Shown here: positions 10,074 through 19,982 of the stretch, in pieces
Layout of the letters: each line of letters opens with the position of its first letter
Numbering within the stretch: position 1 is the stretch's first letter
From: Calditrichota bacterium
Lineage (GTDB): Bacteria > Calditrichota > Calditrichia > Calditrichales > J004
Reading direction: 5' to 3'
DNA: 63,013 nt
Assembly (NCBI GenBank): GCA_024277115.1
Contig: JAJRVW010000125.1
Location: 1 to 63,013 of the forward strand
The notes under the pieces: generated by a model
The model's database searches: none
Told to the model about the DNA's origin: nothing
The model's input: the letters and a program-made list of their open reading frames with translations, nothing else
Program-made: the position numbers and the translations under genes

Positions 10074-11651
10074 ATGAAATTACTTTTTGGGGCTGTGATG
10101 ATACTTTTTATAATCACAGCCCTTTTTACATGCAATAAAAATTCTGAAGAAGAGAATTTAAAAAAACAGGGTGGCACGGTCACCGTGGCAATACAGGGAA
10201 GCGCCAACAACCTGTTCCCTTATAATATTCGTGAATACTATGTGCAGGAAATAAGCCACAATCTGCTTACCCAATCTTTAACGCATATTGGCCCGGATGG
10301 CGATATTAGTCCCGAACTGGCGACATCCTGGGAAATTGACAGCGCAGGTATTACATATTTTTTAGACAGTAAACGTTTTTGGAGCAATGGCGATCAGGTT
10401 TTGGCCGGGGATATTTTGGCAAGCTTTAAATTTCTTAAGCAAAACCGGGCGCAGGTAAGCACGCTTTTTAAAACGCAATTTGTAAAAAATGTACTTGTCA
10501 TTGATTCATTTACTGTCCGTTTTGAGTTAAAGAGAGAAGCGCTTTCGCCACATGCAATTTGCCGTTTTCCTGTTTTGAACCAAAAACAAATTATAAAAGC
10601 GGGAGATTGGGAAAATCTTAAAAAAAGCTATTATAAGGAATTTATTGGCTGTGGGCCGTTTGTTCTAAAACGCTATTCGAGCGAGTCTGTATACTTAGAA
10701 AAGAATCCGCGTTATCAAGCGGGTCTGCCGTTTTTGGATGCGATTAATTTTAGGTTTTATTCAGATACAGATTCCCTGGAAAGTTGGCTGCAAATGGAAA
10801 CGGTTGATCTAGTGCCCGACTTACCGCATAATTTGTTAAAAACATTAAAAAATAAAAATTTTTATACGATTGTGCCATCGGTTGAGCCGGGATATACGTT
10901 CATCGGCTGGAATCTTTCCCGGCAGGAAGTGGCCAATCGGGCTTTTCGTAAAGGATTGTCCCTTGCCTTAGACCGCCAAACCATGGTGGACGGTGTGATG
11001 TCTGGCTATGCAACAGTTTACGATGCACCTGCTTATCCCGAATTTTGGGCTTATTATGACACACCTCCGATGGCCTTTGATTTGGAAAAGGCCCATGGGT
11101 ATTTAAAAAAAGCCGATTGGGCAAGAAATAAGAATACACGTAAACTGGAGAAAAACGGTGAAATTATGCGGCTTACGATTTTAACAAATAAGGAAAATAA
11201 ATTACGGGTTAAAATCGCATCAAATATAAAAGCCTATTGGGAATCGATTGGTGCAGAAGTAGAATTAAAAAGCTTAGCCTGGGGCGATTTTTTACAGGCG
11301 CTAAAGGAAAAAAAATATGATGCCGCCCTTGTATCGTGGGTCGCGGTAGATGCGTTCGATCCCAGTGAACTGTACCATTCTTCCGGTATAAAAAGTGATA
11401 ATAATTTTATGGGATTTGCTAATGATACGGTAGATACTTTTATTGAGAATGCGCTAAGCATGAAGAATAAAAATGCGCGCTCTCAAAACTGGCTGCTATT
11501 TCAAAAGAAAATTATTGAGGAATTACCCGTGACCGTTTTATTTGGGAAGCGGTTGGTGAATGTCGTTTCTAAAAAATTAAAAAATGTTAAAATAAATAGC
11601 CATGGTTTTCTTTATAATGCTAAAGAGTATTGGCTGGATGATCGAAAATAA
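10074..11651 (+). CDS. ABC transporter substrate-binding lipoprotein, peptide/nickel (family 5) type
   Basis: The 525-residue protein begins with a hydrophobic segment ending in ITALFTC, a probable lipobox with Cys20. The mature part has the family 5 layout: GGTVTVAIQGSANNLFPY at the start, the ELATSWEI region, and a C-terminal lobe around RVKIASNIKAYWESIGAEVE. Such proteins deliver oligopeptides, or sometimes metals, to an ABC permease; none is encoded nearby, so it is an orphan here. The family assignment is firm and the ligand unknown. Confidence 0.85.
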   Translation: MKLLFGAVMILFIITALFTCNKNSEEENLKKQGGTVTVAIQGSANNLFPYNIREYYVQEISHNLLTQSLTHIGPDGDISPELATSWEIDSAGITYFLDSKRFWSNGDQVLAGDILASFKFLKQNRAQVSTLFKTQFVKNVLVIDSFTVRFELKREALSPHAICRFPVLNQKQIIKAGDWENLKKSYYKEFIGCGPFVLKRYSSESVYLEKNPRYQAGLPFLDAINFRFYSDTDSLESWLQMETVDLVPDLPHNLLKTLKNKNFYTIVPSVEPGYTFIGWNLSRQEVANRAFRKGLSLALDRQTMVDGVMSGYATVYDAPAYPEFWAYYDTPPMAFDLEKAHGYLKKADWARNKNTRKLEKNGEIMRLTILTNKENKLRVKIASNIKAYWESIGAEVELKSLAWGDFLQALKEKKYDAALVSWVAVDAFDPSELYHSSGIKSDNNFMGFANDTVDTFIENALSMKNKNARSQNWLLFQKKIIEELPVTVLFGKRLVNVVSKKLKNVKINSHGFLYNAKEYWLDDRK

Positions 11652-11675
11652 GGACTTTATAAAAAGGAGAACCTT

Positions 11676-12764
11676 TTGCCACTTAAAAATGTCCTTGTTG
11701 TTGATGATGAAGAAGATTTGACCTGGTCCATTGCCAAGCATCTTTCTAAAGATAAATAACATTACAAACTTCATGCAGTAAACAGCGCAGCCGATGCTTT
11801 GGCGCTATTAAAAAAAATACCGGTCGAGCTTGTAATTTCTGATATCCGCATGCCCGAAATTTCCGGGTTGGATTTATTATTAAAAATTCGTGAACTGTAT
11901 CCCTCCACAAAAGTGATTATTATGACCGCTTATGGCTCTTCGGAAATCCAGGAAGAAGCCAACCGGCGGGGTTGTTTTAAATATATTGAAAAGCCTTTCG
12001 AAATTGGCAAATTGCGCCAGATGATCCTCGATACAGTCAAAGAGAAAAAGGGTTTTGAAGGAACAATTTCAAATTTTCAGTTGAGCGATTTAATTCAGAT
12101 GAATTGTCTGGGGCGTCTTACGAATGCGATTAATGTAGAAACAATCGACAAAAAAGGGGTCATATTTTTTGAGGATGGCAATATAATCCACGCAACTGTG
12201 GATGAGAAAGATGGCGAGGAAGCCTTTTATGAAATTATCAGCTGGCAGGGTGGCTCGTTTTCGATCGATAAAAATAGTAAAGCCGATCAGGAGTCAATTT
12301 TAAAAGGTTGGCAATCGTTGATGTTAGAAGGGCTACGGCGGATCGATGAACGCGAAGAACAAGAAGACGAGCTTGATGCCGAAGCGATAAAAAAAGAACA
12401 TGTCACCAAAGTCCTGGGGAAGTTCATCGAAACCAAAGGAATCCATCTTTTAATTTTATTCGATAAAACCGGCAAACCGTTTGTTACGCTCCTCAATAAA
12501 AAATATGAAGACAAATACGATGTTGATAAAATTAAGGAGCAGGTGGAAGCGGTTATTAAAGAAGAGAAGAAGCTTTCCCAAATCCTTAATTTAAGCCGAA
12601 AAAAAGAAATTACCATCGAATATGAAGACGGCCTGTTAAAAATTACCTGGCTGCCGGAAGCGGACGACTTTTTATTGTTGTTGGCGGACCATACATCAAA
12701 TTTTGGATTATTGCGTATCGAGACAAAAAAATACCTCAGGGCGCTTAATACCTCGTTCAATTAG
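11676..12764 (+). pseudogene. Response regulator with PATAN (DUF4388) and roadblock-like regions, interrupted by TAA
   Basis: From a TTG at 11676, preceded by AAGGAGA, the frame reads a normal REC start (NVLVVDDEEDLTWSIAKHLS), meets TAA at codon 28 (11757-11759), then continues in the same frame with the rest of REC, including the phosphoacceptor in LVISDIRMPEISG and KP near 110. A PATAN/DUF4388 domain (about 125-225, GTISNFQLSDLIQMN and FEDGNIIHA) and a roadblock/LC7-like C-terminal part follow. Re-start at the ATG at 11799 would give a REC lacking its acidic pocket. The TAA is one substitution from GAA or AAA. It may be a pseudogene or a sequence error. Confidence 0.75.
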
Positions 12765-12790
12765 TGCCTGGCCATAAACTCATGCGAAGT

Positions 12791-12906
12791 TGTCATTCTG
12801 AGTTGCTTTTTAACGAAGAATCCCCTGCTGTATAAATGGGAGACTTCTCTAAGCACTGAAAACCGGGATTTAGCTCTGGTTGTAAATTCCGAAGGCGGGG
12901 ATGACA
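12791..12906. repeat. Possible small interspersed repeat with TGTCATYC ends
   Basis: The segment begins TGTCATTCTGAG and ends GGGGATGACA, so its ends are inverted copies of TGTCATYC. Internal GAAGAATCC and GGGA(C/T)TT text is of the kind seen in dispersed intergenic repeats. No coding potential. Only one copy is visible in this window, so membership in a family is inferred. Confidence 0.4.
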
Positions 12907-12982
12907 TCCACAAATTACCTTTATTTTTGCTTTCTAAACAGGCGCTGATTAATCCTTAAATGTACCGAGGGATAAGTTTTTA

Positions 12983-14310
12983 ATGACAACCGAAAAACTG
13001 TTTGCAAAATATTTTTCTTTGGATCTAACCCATACATTAAAAAACTTTCAGAGCAATTTTCCCCATAAAAAAAATATATACTCCGAGCTTTATTTTAAAT
13101 ATTCAAATTCTTACATCCTGGAATATGTGAACGGTATTTTTATCACAGATTCTACGGTAAGTTCAAGTGGCCGTTCGCATCGGCATATAGACGGTCGGAA
13201 GGTGGAGTTTGGTGCGGGTAGTTTTCCAGCGTACTCTTCTATGGATGCCAATGTCCCGATAATTGACAGGTTTACCCTTACAAATATACAGAGAAAAAAA
13301 ATCCTGAAAACAGCCGAGGCTATAATCCTTGCAAAAAATGCCCGTATCGAAGGTCTGGCCTTTATATGGATTACAAAGGAAAAATTTGTCACTATTTATA
13401 ACAACACCGGTTTTCTTAATTACAAGATTGAATCATTGGGCAGCTTGAGTATCAGTCTGAAAAGTAAAAAAAACAGCGTATATTTTGACGGCCAATCCGC
13501 ATTTAGCAATGTTGAAGAAAGAAAAATTTTTACAAGTGAAAAAGTTGTTGGCCTGATCGAAAGTGCTTTAAAAGATGCGGAAAATAAATCCAATTGTGTC
13601 AAAACTATTCCCGGCCACTATGATATTGTCTTCGCAAAGGGCAGTGCAGGGATTCTTTTTCATGAGCTTGTTGGGCATTTACTGGAAGCTGATTATGTGG
13701 CCAATGGCCAATCGATTTTTGAAGGCGCAGCGGAAAGAAAATCGCCAATGGGCAACTTACATTAATTGATGGCCCACGGGATGGAAGTCCTGTAAATTAT
13801 CCTTTTGATGATGAGTGGATTTTAAGCTCGGAAACAATCCTGGTTGAGAATGGTGTCTTAAGAAATTATATTTCAGACCGCTATCATGAAAAAAATTTTG
13901 AAATAGCTGCAACTGGGAATGGCCGCCGTCAATCTTTCTACGATCTGCCGGCGCCGCGTATGAGCAATACACGTGTAGAAAACGGCAAGTACAACGCATC
14001 GGAGATAATCGGATCGGTTAAAAAGGGGCTGTATATTTCCGATGTTGGAGATGGTTTTACCAACCCGAACACAGGGTACTTCTCGTTTACGGGCGCTTCG
14101 GGGTTCCTAATTGAAAAAGGTGTTATTATTAAGCCGGTCAATTCGCTTGAAATTTCCGGGAATGTTAAAGATGCGTTAAATAATATTGAGATGGTTGCCA
14201 ATGATTTTAAATGTGCCGAAGCGCATGCGGATTGTATTAAAGAAAATCAAATTATTGAGGTTGGTTGTGGGGCGCCAACAGTTAAAATAAAAAATTTATT
14301 GACCCGGTAG
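12983..14310 (+). pseudogene. tldD: TldD/PmbA family metalloprotease, single-base frameshift
   Basis: The N-terminal frame (12983-13765) contains the TldD zinc motif HELVGHLLEAD at about residue 227. It stops early after AAERKSPMGNLH. The expected continuation, NGQLTLIDGPRDGSP...GFLIEKGV...CGAPTVKI, is in the -1 frame from about 13741 to 14310. Adding one A to the A4 run at 13738-13741 restores a single frame of about 440 residues reading ERKIANGQLTLIDG. TldD with TldE (PmbA) trims peptides such as microcin precursors; no tldE is seen here. It may be a real mutation or an undercalled homopolymer. Confidence 0.82.
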
Positions 14311-14378
14311 GAGTTGTCTCCTGACAACGATAAAACAAAAAACTTATTGGCCCGGCAGGCGTTGTCTCCCGACATCGA
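14291..14378. repeat. Two imperfect copies of a 40-bp repeat, period 48
   Basis: Copies at 14291-14330 and 14339-14378 match at 34 of 40 positions. Each contains TTGTCTCC flanked by C/G-rich text, and the first includes the small palindrome GTTGTC-TCCT-GACAAC. The first copy overlaps the last codons and TAG stop of tldD, so the tail of that protein may derive from the repeat. The rest of the gap to 14566 holds no recognised feature. Confidence 0.6.
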
Positions 14379-14566
14379 CTATTAATGGATTGACAAAGTA
14401 TACAAAATAAATGCATCCTTTCGGTTATAAATCCTGTGAGTGGGGATTAAATGGGATGCTTCTCCCACCAAAGCTACGGCGGGATCCGCATGATATATTT
14501 TACTACTTATAGACGGATACTAAATAAAAATTTTGCACTATCGGCTATGAAAATTGGAGAAATAAA

Positions 14567-15199
14567 ATGAAAACATTTTTGATGATAATTGGGGTTATTT
14601 TAGTCATTGCCGGCTTGTCCATTTTTTGGGTGTACAGCTCTTTTAAATATCAGCCGGATTATTTTAAGGAAGTTGAAACGGCAAACTTTTCCCAAATTGG
14701 CCGTGAAGGGCGAAAAATAGAAAACCGTGTACGCGAAGAGTTGGCAGAGAAAGGCGAGACGAAAGTAACAGGGGATGATATGACCGCGCTGGTCATCAAC
14801 CAGATAAACAAACGGGGCAAGGTAAATTTAAAATCATTTGTAAAAAAGGTAAAAAGTGAGGTTGTTGACGGCAGGTTAAAGGTGGAGGCACTCGTTAACC
14901 TAAAGGAGCTAAGCCAGCAAAAAATACATGCCAAGGCCAAAGAATACCTGGATATGTTTTTAGAGAATACGCCTGATGATCTGCTGGAAGATGTTTATAT
15001 TTCTTTTAATGGTTTACCAATCCGGGATGGAAGTATCTTAAAATTTGACGAAAATACTGAATTTACAATCGGTGATATCAGTTATAATTTATCATCGGTT
15101 TATGGCAGCCATAAAATCCGTATTGGCGCATCGATGTTACGGAAATTGGGGATTTCCAATTTTGAAGTATTGGATGATATGATCTTGCTACAAAAATAA
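14567..15199 (+). CDS. Hypothetical membrane-anchored protein
   Basis: 210 residues with one N-terminal transmembrane segment (about 4-26, FLMIIGVILVIAGLSIFWVY) and a soluble remainder predicted outside the cytoplasm. The middle is charged and helix-like (REGRKIENRVREELAEKGE), then a region with VDGRLKVEALVNLKEL that resembles lipid-binding domains of the YpmS/DUF2140 type only weakly. GGAG lies just upstream of the ATG. No function is assigned. Confidence 0.6.
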   Translation: MKTFLMIIGVILVIAGLSIFWVYSSFKYQPDYFKEVETANFSQIGREGRKIENRVREELAEKGETKVTGDDMTALVINQINKRGKVNLKSFVKKVKSEVVDGRLKVEALVNLKELSQQKIHAKAKEYLDMFLENTPDDLLEDVYISFNGLPIRDGSILKFDENTEFTIGDISYNLSSVYGSHKIRIGASMLRKLGISNFEVLDDMILLQK

Positions 15200-15222
15200 A
15201 CAGGGATGTGCGTGACGTTTAT

Positions 15223-15939
15223 TTAATATGTTTCTTCAAATTCTGAGGAATAAATTTGTTGAGCAGGCGCGGCGCTTGTAAATCGTGCAAACAGAAAAAA
15301 CATCCGTCCACCACTAATGTAAAAAGATATATCTCCGCGGCCCATTGGGCTGTCGTAAATCCATAACTCATACTCACTGTATTTTGAAAGACTGTTCTGT
15401 GCCGGAACACCACTCAAAATATCTTCGATATTTTCAAAGGAATTTGAAATTAATTCGCTAGGCATCCCGTATTTAATAATTATCCTGCCTTGATCGGTCT
15501 GCCATCCCCGCCTGGTTGGGGTAGAGAACTGATCATTTGCATATTTTACCCTCTTACTAAATTCATCTTTAAGCGCATTATTTGCATCACGTGTGTCAGG
15601 ATCAAGTTCTTTCCAAAAAGAATCTATAAAGTTAAGTCTTTCATCCTCAGTTACAAGATTTTCAAATCTATTGAGTGGTTCACCATCTAAGATATATTTA
15701 TATGCGCATGAAGAAGAGTCTTGTTCTGATAAGGTGCGGAGATCGGTGTCCCGTGTAAAAAAATCATACGAATATTTACCGACACTTAGAACAAATCCAA
15801 CAATCATAAACGTATCAATCCAGTCAGAATTATCGTCGGGCTGAAAATTGGTTGAATAGGATTTATTGGGGATGATTAAAAAAATTATCGTTAATACTGT
15901 AATTAGCAGATTGATAGAAGGGGAGTAAAGACTTTTCAT
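15223..15939 (-). CDS. GWxTD domain protein
   Basis: The 238-residue protein has an N-terminal signal or anchor (LLITVLTIIFLIIPNKSYS) and the GWxTD-domain hallmark: FWKELDPDTRDANNALKDEF, then RRGWQTDQGRIIIKYG, then YELWIYD. The domain is common in Calditrichota, Ignavibacteria, Acidobacteria and relatives; its role is unknown and it is often exported. The gene is alone on the minus strand. Confidence 0.85.
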   Translation of the reverse strand: MKSLYSPSINLLITVLTIIFLIIPNKSYSTNFQPDDNSDWIDTFMIVGFVLSVGKYSYDFFTRDTDLRTLSEQDSSSCAYKYILDGEPLNRFENLVTEDERLNFIDSFWKELDPDTRDANNALKDEFSKRVKYANDQFSTPTRRGWQTDQGRIIIKYGMPSELISNSFENIEDILSGVPAQNSLSKYSEYELWIYDSPMGRGDISFYISGGRMFFLFARFTSAAPAQQIYSSEFEETY

Positions 15940-16118
15940 CGGAATAATCTCATTAATTTTGTGGTAAATATTTTAAGGATTTTTTACTTGGAGCAAATCC
16001 AATAACGGTAAATATATGTCTTTTTTTTAAGCAGATCAATTTTAAATAGCAACGTTGATATGTATATCCCTGCTCTGTAACTTTACAATCTAAAAAATGG
16101 CACTATTTACAGGATAGC

Positions 16119-16826
16119 ATGAACGGTTCTGAAAAAAATAAAATCCCATCCAGAATAAAGGACTGGCCCAAAGAGGAGCGCCCACGCGAACGATTGATGA
16201 AACATGGGGCCGGTTCGGTAAGCTCGGCAGAGTTGGTTGCAATTCTATTAGGGCAGGGCAGCGCTAAAAATAATGCTGTGGATACGGCCAAACATCTTTT
16301 AAAAGAATTCAAAACTTTGCGCGGATTGGCCAATGCCTCGCTGGTAGAGCTGCAAAAAATTCCAGGGATTGGCCCGGCAAAGGCCGTAACATTACTGGCT
16401 GCCTTTCAGCTTTATCGCAATATGCAGCACGAAAGTGCTGAGCTGTCCATTACAAAATTTACCGATCCCGCGGCTGTGGCGGAAATTTATAAGCCGGTAA
16501 TCGGTCATCTTAAAAAAGAAAGTTTTTATGTAATCCTGCTTGATAGCGGCATGCGCAAAATCCAGGATGTTGAAGTTTCCCGTGGTATACTCACCGAGTC
16601 CCTTGTCCATCCCAGGGAAGTGTTTAACCCGGCCATACGGTTTAACGCCAAAGGCATCATTGTCTTGCACAACCATCCATCAGGGCAATCCAGGCCAAGC
16701 CCGGACGATATAAAAATGACCAAACGTCTCTTGGAAAGCGGTAAAATTTTAAGCATCCCCGTTTATGATCATTTAATAATCACAGAAAAGAGTTATTACA
16801 GTTTTAGGGAAAACGGACTGATCTGA
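16119..16826 (+). CDS. radC: RadC family JAB-domain protein
   Basis: 235 residues, the usual size. A helix-hairpin-helix region (LVELQKIPGIGPAKAVTLLAA) precedes the MPN/JAB domain, which has the JAMM metal motif HNHPSGQSRPSPDD near 188-201. RadC-type proteins were once linked to DNA repair, but the biochemical role is unsettled. The ATG has AGGA upstream. Confidence 0.93.
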   Translation: MNGSEKNKIPSRIKDWPKEERPRERLMKHGAGSVSSAELVAILLGQGSAKNNAVDTAKHLLKEFKTLRGLANASLVELQKIPGIGPAKAVTLLAAFQLYRNMQHESAELSITKFTDPAAVAEIYKPVIGHLKKESFYVILLDSGMRKIQDVEVSRGILTESLVHPREVFNPAIRFNAKGIIVLHNHPSGQSRPSPDDIKMTKRLLESGKILSIPVYDHLIITEKSYYSFRENGLI

Positions 16827-16845
16827 TTGAATATTTTAGAATGAA

Positions 16846-17301
16846 AGATTGTAAGATTGTAAGTTTGAAAGACTTTAAAACGGTATATTGAATCGAGGAT
16901 CAAGATTGACAAATGAAGAATTAAAAACAAGATCAAAACATTTTGCACATCGGTGTGTAAAACTCTGTCTATCCTTACCAAATTCAATCTTGGGAAGACA
17001 TATTCAGGGACAGCTTATAAGATGCTCTACATCTGTCGCAGCAAATTATCGAGCGGCCTGTCTTGCACAATCAAAAGCGGCATTTATTGCAAAAATGAGT
17101 ATTACGGTTGAAGAGACCGATGAATCTCTTTTTTGGCTTGAATTTATTATGGATGAAAAACTTTTAGACGAGAGCCGAATTAAACCCTTGTACAATGAAG
17201 GCCTTGAATTAGCAAAGATTTTTATTTCATCAAGGATGACGGCGAGCGGGAAGACAAAAGTAAAATAACAGATGGTTAACATTCTTACAATCTTACACTC
17301 T
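16846..17301. mobile_element. Inverted-repeat-bounded cassette carrying a four-helix-bundle gene
   Basis: AGATTGTAAGATTGTAAG at 16846-16863 matches the reverse complement of 17284-17301 at 17 of 18 positions. The arms enclose one small gene and little else. A further solo arm-like copy (17 of 19 matches) lies at 22673-22691. The layout recalls 23S rRNA intervening sequences, which carry a four-helix-bundle gene between complementary ends, but here it is intergenic. No transposase is present. Confidence 0.6.
16906..17268 (+). CDS. Four-helix-bundle protein (23S rRNA intervening-sequence type)
   Basis: About 120 residues, all helical, with the family landmarks: a first helix ending in LCLSLPNSILGRHIQGQLIRC, then SVAANYRAACLAQSKAAFIAKMSITVEETDESLFWLEF. 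Proteins of this family occur in 23S rRNA intervening sequences and as free-standing genes; the related Avd protein forms a pentamer that binds nucleic acid. The TTG at 16906 is chosen because GAGG lies about eight bases upstream; an upstream in-frame TTG at 16888 has no clear site. Its role here is unknown. Confidence 0.82.
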   Translation: MTNEELKTRSKHFAHRCVKLCLSLPNSILGRHIQGQLIRCSTSVAANYRAACLAQSKAAFIAKMSITVEETDESLFWLEFIMDEKLLDESRIKPLYNEGLELAKIFISSRMTASGKTKVK

Positions 17302-17328
17302 TAAATCTTAGAATCCAAAGGGAGCACC

Positions 17329-18879
17329 ATGACACGCGAAGAACAATTTAAACAATTGGAAAAATTTAGGGAAGAGGCCAAGCTCGGCGGCGGCGAAAAG
17401 CGCATTGAGGCCCAGCATAAAAAAGGCAAATTAACAGCCCGCGAGCGGATTGATTTTTTAGTGGATGAAGGCTCGTTTGTGGAAATGGATATGTTGGTGC
17501 GCCACCGCAGTAAAGATTTTGGGTTGGAGAAGCAACGCCCGGCAGGTGATGGCGTCGTGACCGGCTATGGGTATATCGATGGCCGGCTTATCTTTTTGTT
17601 TTCACAGGATTTTACCGTATTTGGCGGTTCACTTTCCGAAACCTTTGCAGAGAAAATTTTAAAAGTGATGGAGCAGGCCATGAAGGTCGGGGCGCCGGTA
17701 ATTGGTTTAAATGATTCCGGTGGCGCGCGTATCCAGGAAGGCGTAGTCAGCCTCGGCGGATATGCGGAAATATTTTTACAAAACACATTGGCCTCGGGCG
17801 TAGTGCCGCAAATCTCGGCTGTTTTAGGCCCTTGTGCGGGTGGCGCGGTTTATTCCCCGGCTATTACCGATTTTACGATCATGGTGCGCAAGACAAGCTA
17901 TATGTTTGTTACCGGGCCTAATGTGGTAAAAACAGTCACGCACGAAGAGGTGAGTTCCGAAGATTTGGGCGGCGCCGATACGCATGCGTCTAAAAGCGGT
18001 GTAAACCACCTTACGGCCGATAGCGATGTGGAAGCCCTGCAAAAAGTGCGGCAGCTTATTTCGTATATGCCATCCAATAATATGGAGGATGCGCCACGTA
18101 TAAAAAGCGGCGATCAGCCGGACAGGATTGATGAAAAACTGGACAGCCTCGTCCCGGAAAATCCCAACCAGCCTTATGATATAAAAGAAGTGATTACATC
18201 CGTCGCGGATAATGGTGTGTTTTTTGAAATCCATGAAGATTATGCTAAAAATATTGTAGTTGGTTTCGCGCGATTGGATGGCTACTCGGTCGGGATAATT
18301 GCCAATCAGCCCGCTTTTCTTGCCGGCGTGTTGGATATCGATACATCGACTAAGGCTGCGCGTTTTATCCGTTTTTGTGATGCCTTTAATATCCCGCTGG
18401 TCACTTTTGAAGATGTCCCCGGATTTTTGCCCGGCACGCATCAGGAATGGGGCGGCATTATTAAACATGGCGCTAAACTGCTTTATGCCTACTGCGAGGC
18501 CACCGTGCCTAAGATTACAGTTATCACCCGCAAAGCGTATGGCGGCGCGTACGATGTGATGAGTTCCAAACATATCCGTGGTGATGTCAACCTGGCCTGG
18601 CCATCGGCAGAAATTGCCGTGATGGGGCCAAAAGGCGCCGCAGAAATTATCTTTAAAAAAGAAATTGCCAATGCCGAAGACCCGGAAGCGATGCTGGCCG
18701 AGAAAGAAAAAGAATACCGGGAGAAATTTGCAAATCCATATCTCGCGGCAGAACGCGGCTATATCGACGAGGTGATTTTACCCAGAAACACCAGGTTGAG
18801 AATTATTCAGGCCTTGCGCATGTTGGAAAACAAAGTGGATAAAAACCCGGTGAAGAAGCATGGGAATATCCCGCTGTAG
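17329..18879 (+). CDS. Acyl-CoA carboxylase, carboxyltransferase (beta) subunit
   Basis: The 516-residue protein matches propionyl-/methylmalonyl-CoA carboxyltransferases: the N-terminal [13 protein letters not shown], the acyl-CoA pocket [14 protein letters not shown], a [12 protein letters not shown] oxyanion loop, and the C-terminal biotin-site block [14 protein letters not shown] and [11 protein letters not shown]. It would transfer CO2 from biotin to propionyl-CoA or the reverse. No biotin carboxylase, biotin carrier or mutase gene is adjacent, so carboxylase and decarboxylase roles cannot be separated. GGGAG precedes the ATG, just beyond the right arm of the four-helix cassette. Confidence 0.93.
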   Translation: MTREEQFKQLEKFREEAKLGGGEKRIEAQHKKGKLTARERIDFLVDEGSFVEMDMLVRHRSKDFGLEKQRPAGDGVVTGYGYIDGRLIFLFSQDFTVFGGSLSETFAEKILKVMEQAMKVGAPVIGLNDSGGARIQEGVVSLGGYAEIFLQNTLASGVVPQISAVLGPCAGGAVYSPAITDFTIMVRKTSYMFVTGPNVVKTVTHEEVSSEDLGGADTHASKSGVNHLTADSDVEALQKVRQLISYMPSNNMEDAPRIKSGDQPDRIDEKLDSLVPENPNQPYDIKEVITSVADNGVFFEIHEDYAKNIVVGFARLDGYSVGIIANQPAFLAGVLDIDTSTKAARFIRFCDAFNIPLVTFEDVPGFLPGTHQEWGGIIKHGAKLLYAYCEATVPKITVITRKAYGGAYDVMSSKHIRGDVNLAWPSAEIAVMGPKGAAEIIFKKEIANAEDPEAMLAEKEKEYREKFANPYLAAERGYIDEVILPRNTRLRIIQALRMLENKVDKNPVKKHGNIPL

Positions 18880-19186
18880 ATAAAATAAAAAATACTTCAA
18901 AAGGACATTTTTTTTATTGCAGAAAATATTAGGCTGGTCTGTTATGCAAAACAAGGGGACGCACCTCCGGAGCTTATAAATATTTTGATTTAATTGACTA
19001 TAAATAGTTTTTCCCGATGGGACAGCTAAAAGAAGGTTTTTTCCTACCGCCTGTTTGTTCCAGAGAAACAACCTATTTGTAGTATTAGGGCGTAAAACAA
19101 AAATGAAGCGCTGTAAGTGCGTTCTACAAAAAGTGGTATAAAATCCGGCAGAACAACAAGAGTAAAATTTTATTAGGAGACAATAC
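18880..19186. repeat. Intergenic cluster of short palindromic motifs
   Basis: No gene fits here. Between about 18957 and 19095 there is a run of small palindromes spaced by TATAAAT-type AT-rich text: CTCCGGAG, TCCCGATGGGA, TTCCTACCG and TTCCAGAGAAAC. This resembles dispersed palindromic intergenic repeats of FCB genomes; the family assignment is from memory of the pattern and not searched. The last 20 bases carry TAGGAGA, the ribosome binding site for dcd. Confidence 0.4.
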
Positions 19187-19750
19187 TTGAGCATTAAATC
19201 AGATAAATGGATTCGTCGCATGGCGCAGGAGAAGGGGATGATTGAACCTTATTGCGAGCATACCGGCGGTGATAAAATCAGTTACGGCCTTTCCAGTTAC
19301 GGTTATGATTTTCGGGTAGCGGATGAATATAAAATCTTCACCAACATTAATAACGAGCTGGTTGACCCGAAAGAATTTAAAGAGACCTCTTTTGTTGATT
19401 TTAAAGGGAATTCGTGCATCATTCCGCCAAACAGTTTTGCCCTGGCACGAACGGTGGAATATTTTCGGATTCCCCGGAATGTTCTGGCCATTTGTGTGGG
19501 TAAATCCACCTATGCCCGTTGTGGGATTATTATAAATGTTACACCTTTAGAGCCGGAATGGGAAGGGCACCTTGTTGTTGAGATTTCCAATACCACGCCT
19601 TTGCCATCAAAAATTTATAGTAACGAAGGGCTTGGGCAGCTTTTGTTTTATGAAAGTGATGAACAATGCGAAACCAGCTATGGCGATCGAAAAGGAAAGT
19701 ACCAAAACCAGCATGGCATTGTTTTACCTAGGGTTGAAGACCAAAAATAA
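19187..19750 (+). CDS. dcd: dCTP deaminase
   Basis: The 187-residue enzyme deaminates dCTP to dUTP, feeding dTMP synthesis. It has the trimeric dUTPase-like fold signatures: [13 protein letters not shown], the nucleotide loop [10 protein letters not shown] and the catalytic glutamate in GHLVVEISN. It starts at TTG, with AGGAGA eight bases upstream deciding the start. It appears monocistronic. Confidence 0.95.
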   Translation: MSIKSDKWIRRMAQEKGMIEPYCEHTGGDKISYGLSSYGYDFRVADEYKIFTNINNELVDPKEFKETSFVDFKGNSCIIPPNSFALARTVEYFRIPRNVLAICVGKSTYARCGIIINVTPLEPEWEGHLVVEISNTTPLPSKIYSNEGLGQLLFYESDEQCETSYGDRKGKYQNQHGIVLPRVEDQK

Positions 19751-19982
19751 GTGAATGGTTGATGCTTTGGAGACCATAATTTTTTTTATATTTTCATAAA
19801 ATAATCTTGATAATAAATGCTGAAGTGCAAAGAAAAACGAATATGATATTTTAAAACGAAAATGTGTTCTGTTTCTCTGTAGTAAAAACTGAAAGCCAGG
19901 TCAACAGCGTGGCGCGCTCTGCCTTGAAAAATATTGCCTGGATAGAACCGGTATTCAATCGACAAAGTAACATTCTTTAAAT

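Noticed and set aside
16098-16118. Sigma-54 promoter before radC (TGGCAC)
   Set aside because: The TTGC/TGC half at the required distance is missing.
17824-18573. 249-codon minus-strand open frame inside the carboxylase gene
   Set aside because: The plus-strand carboxyltransferase is unmistakable over the whole stretch; the reverse frame is a codon-bias shadow.
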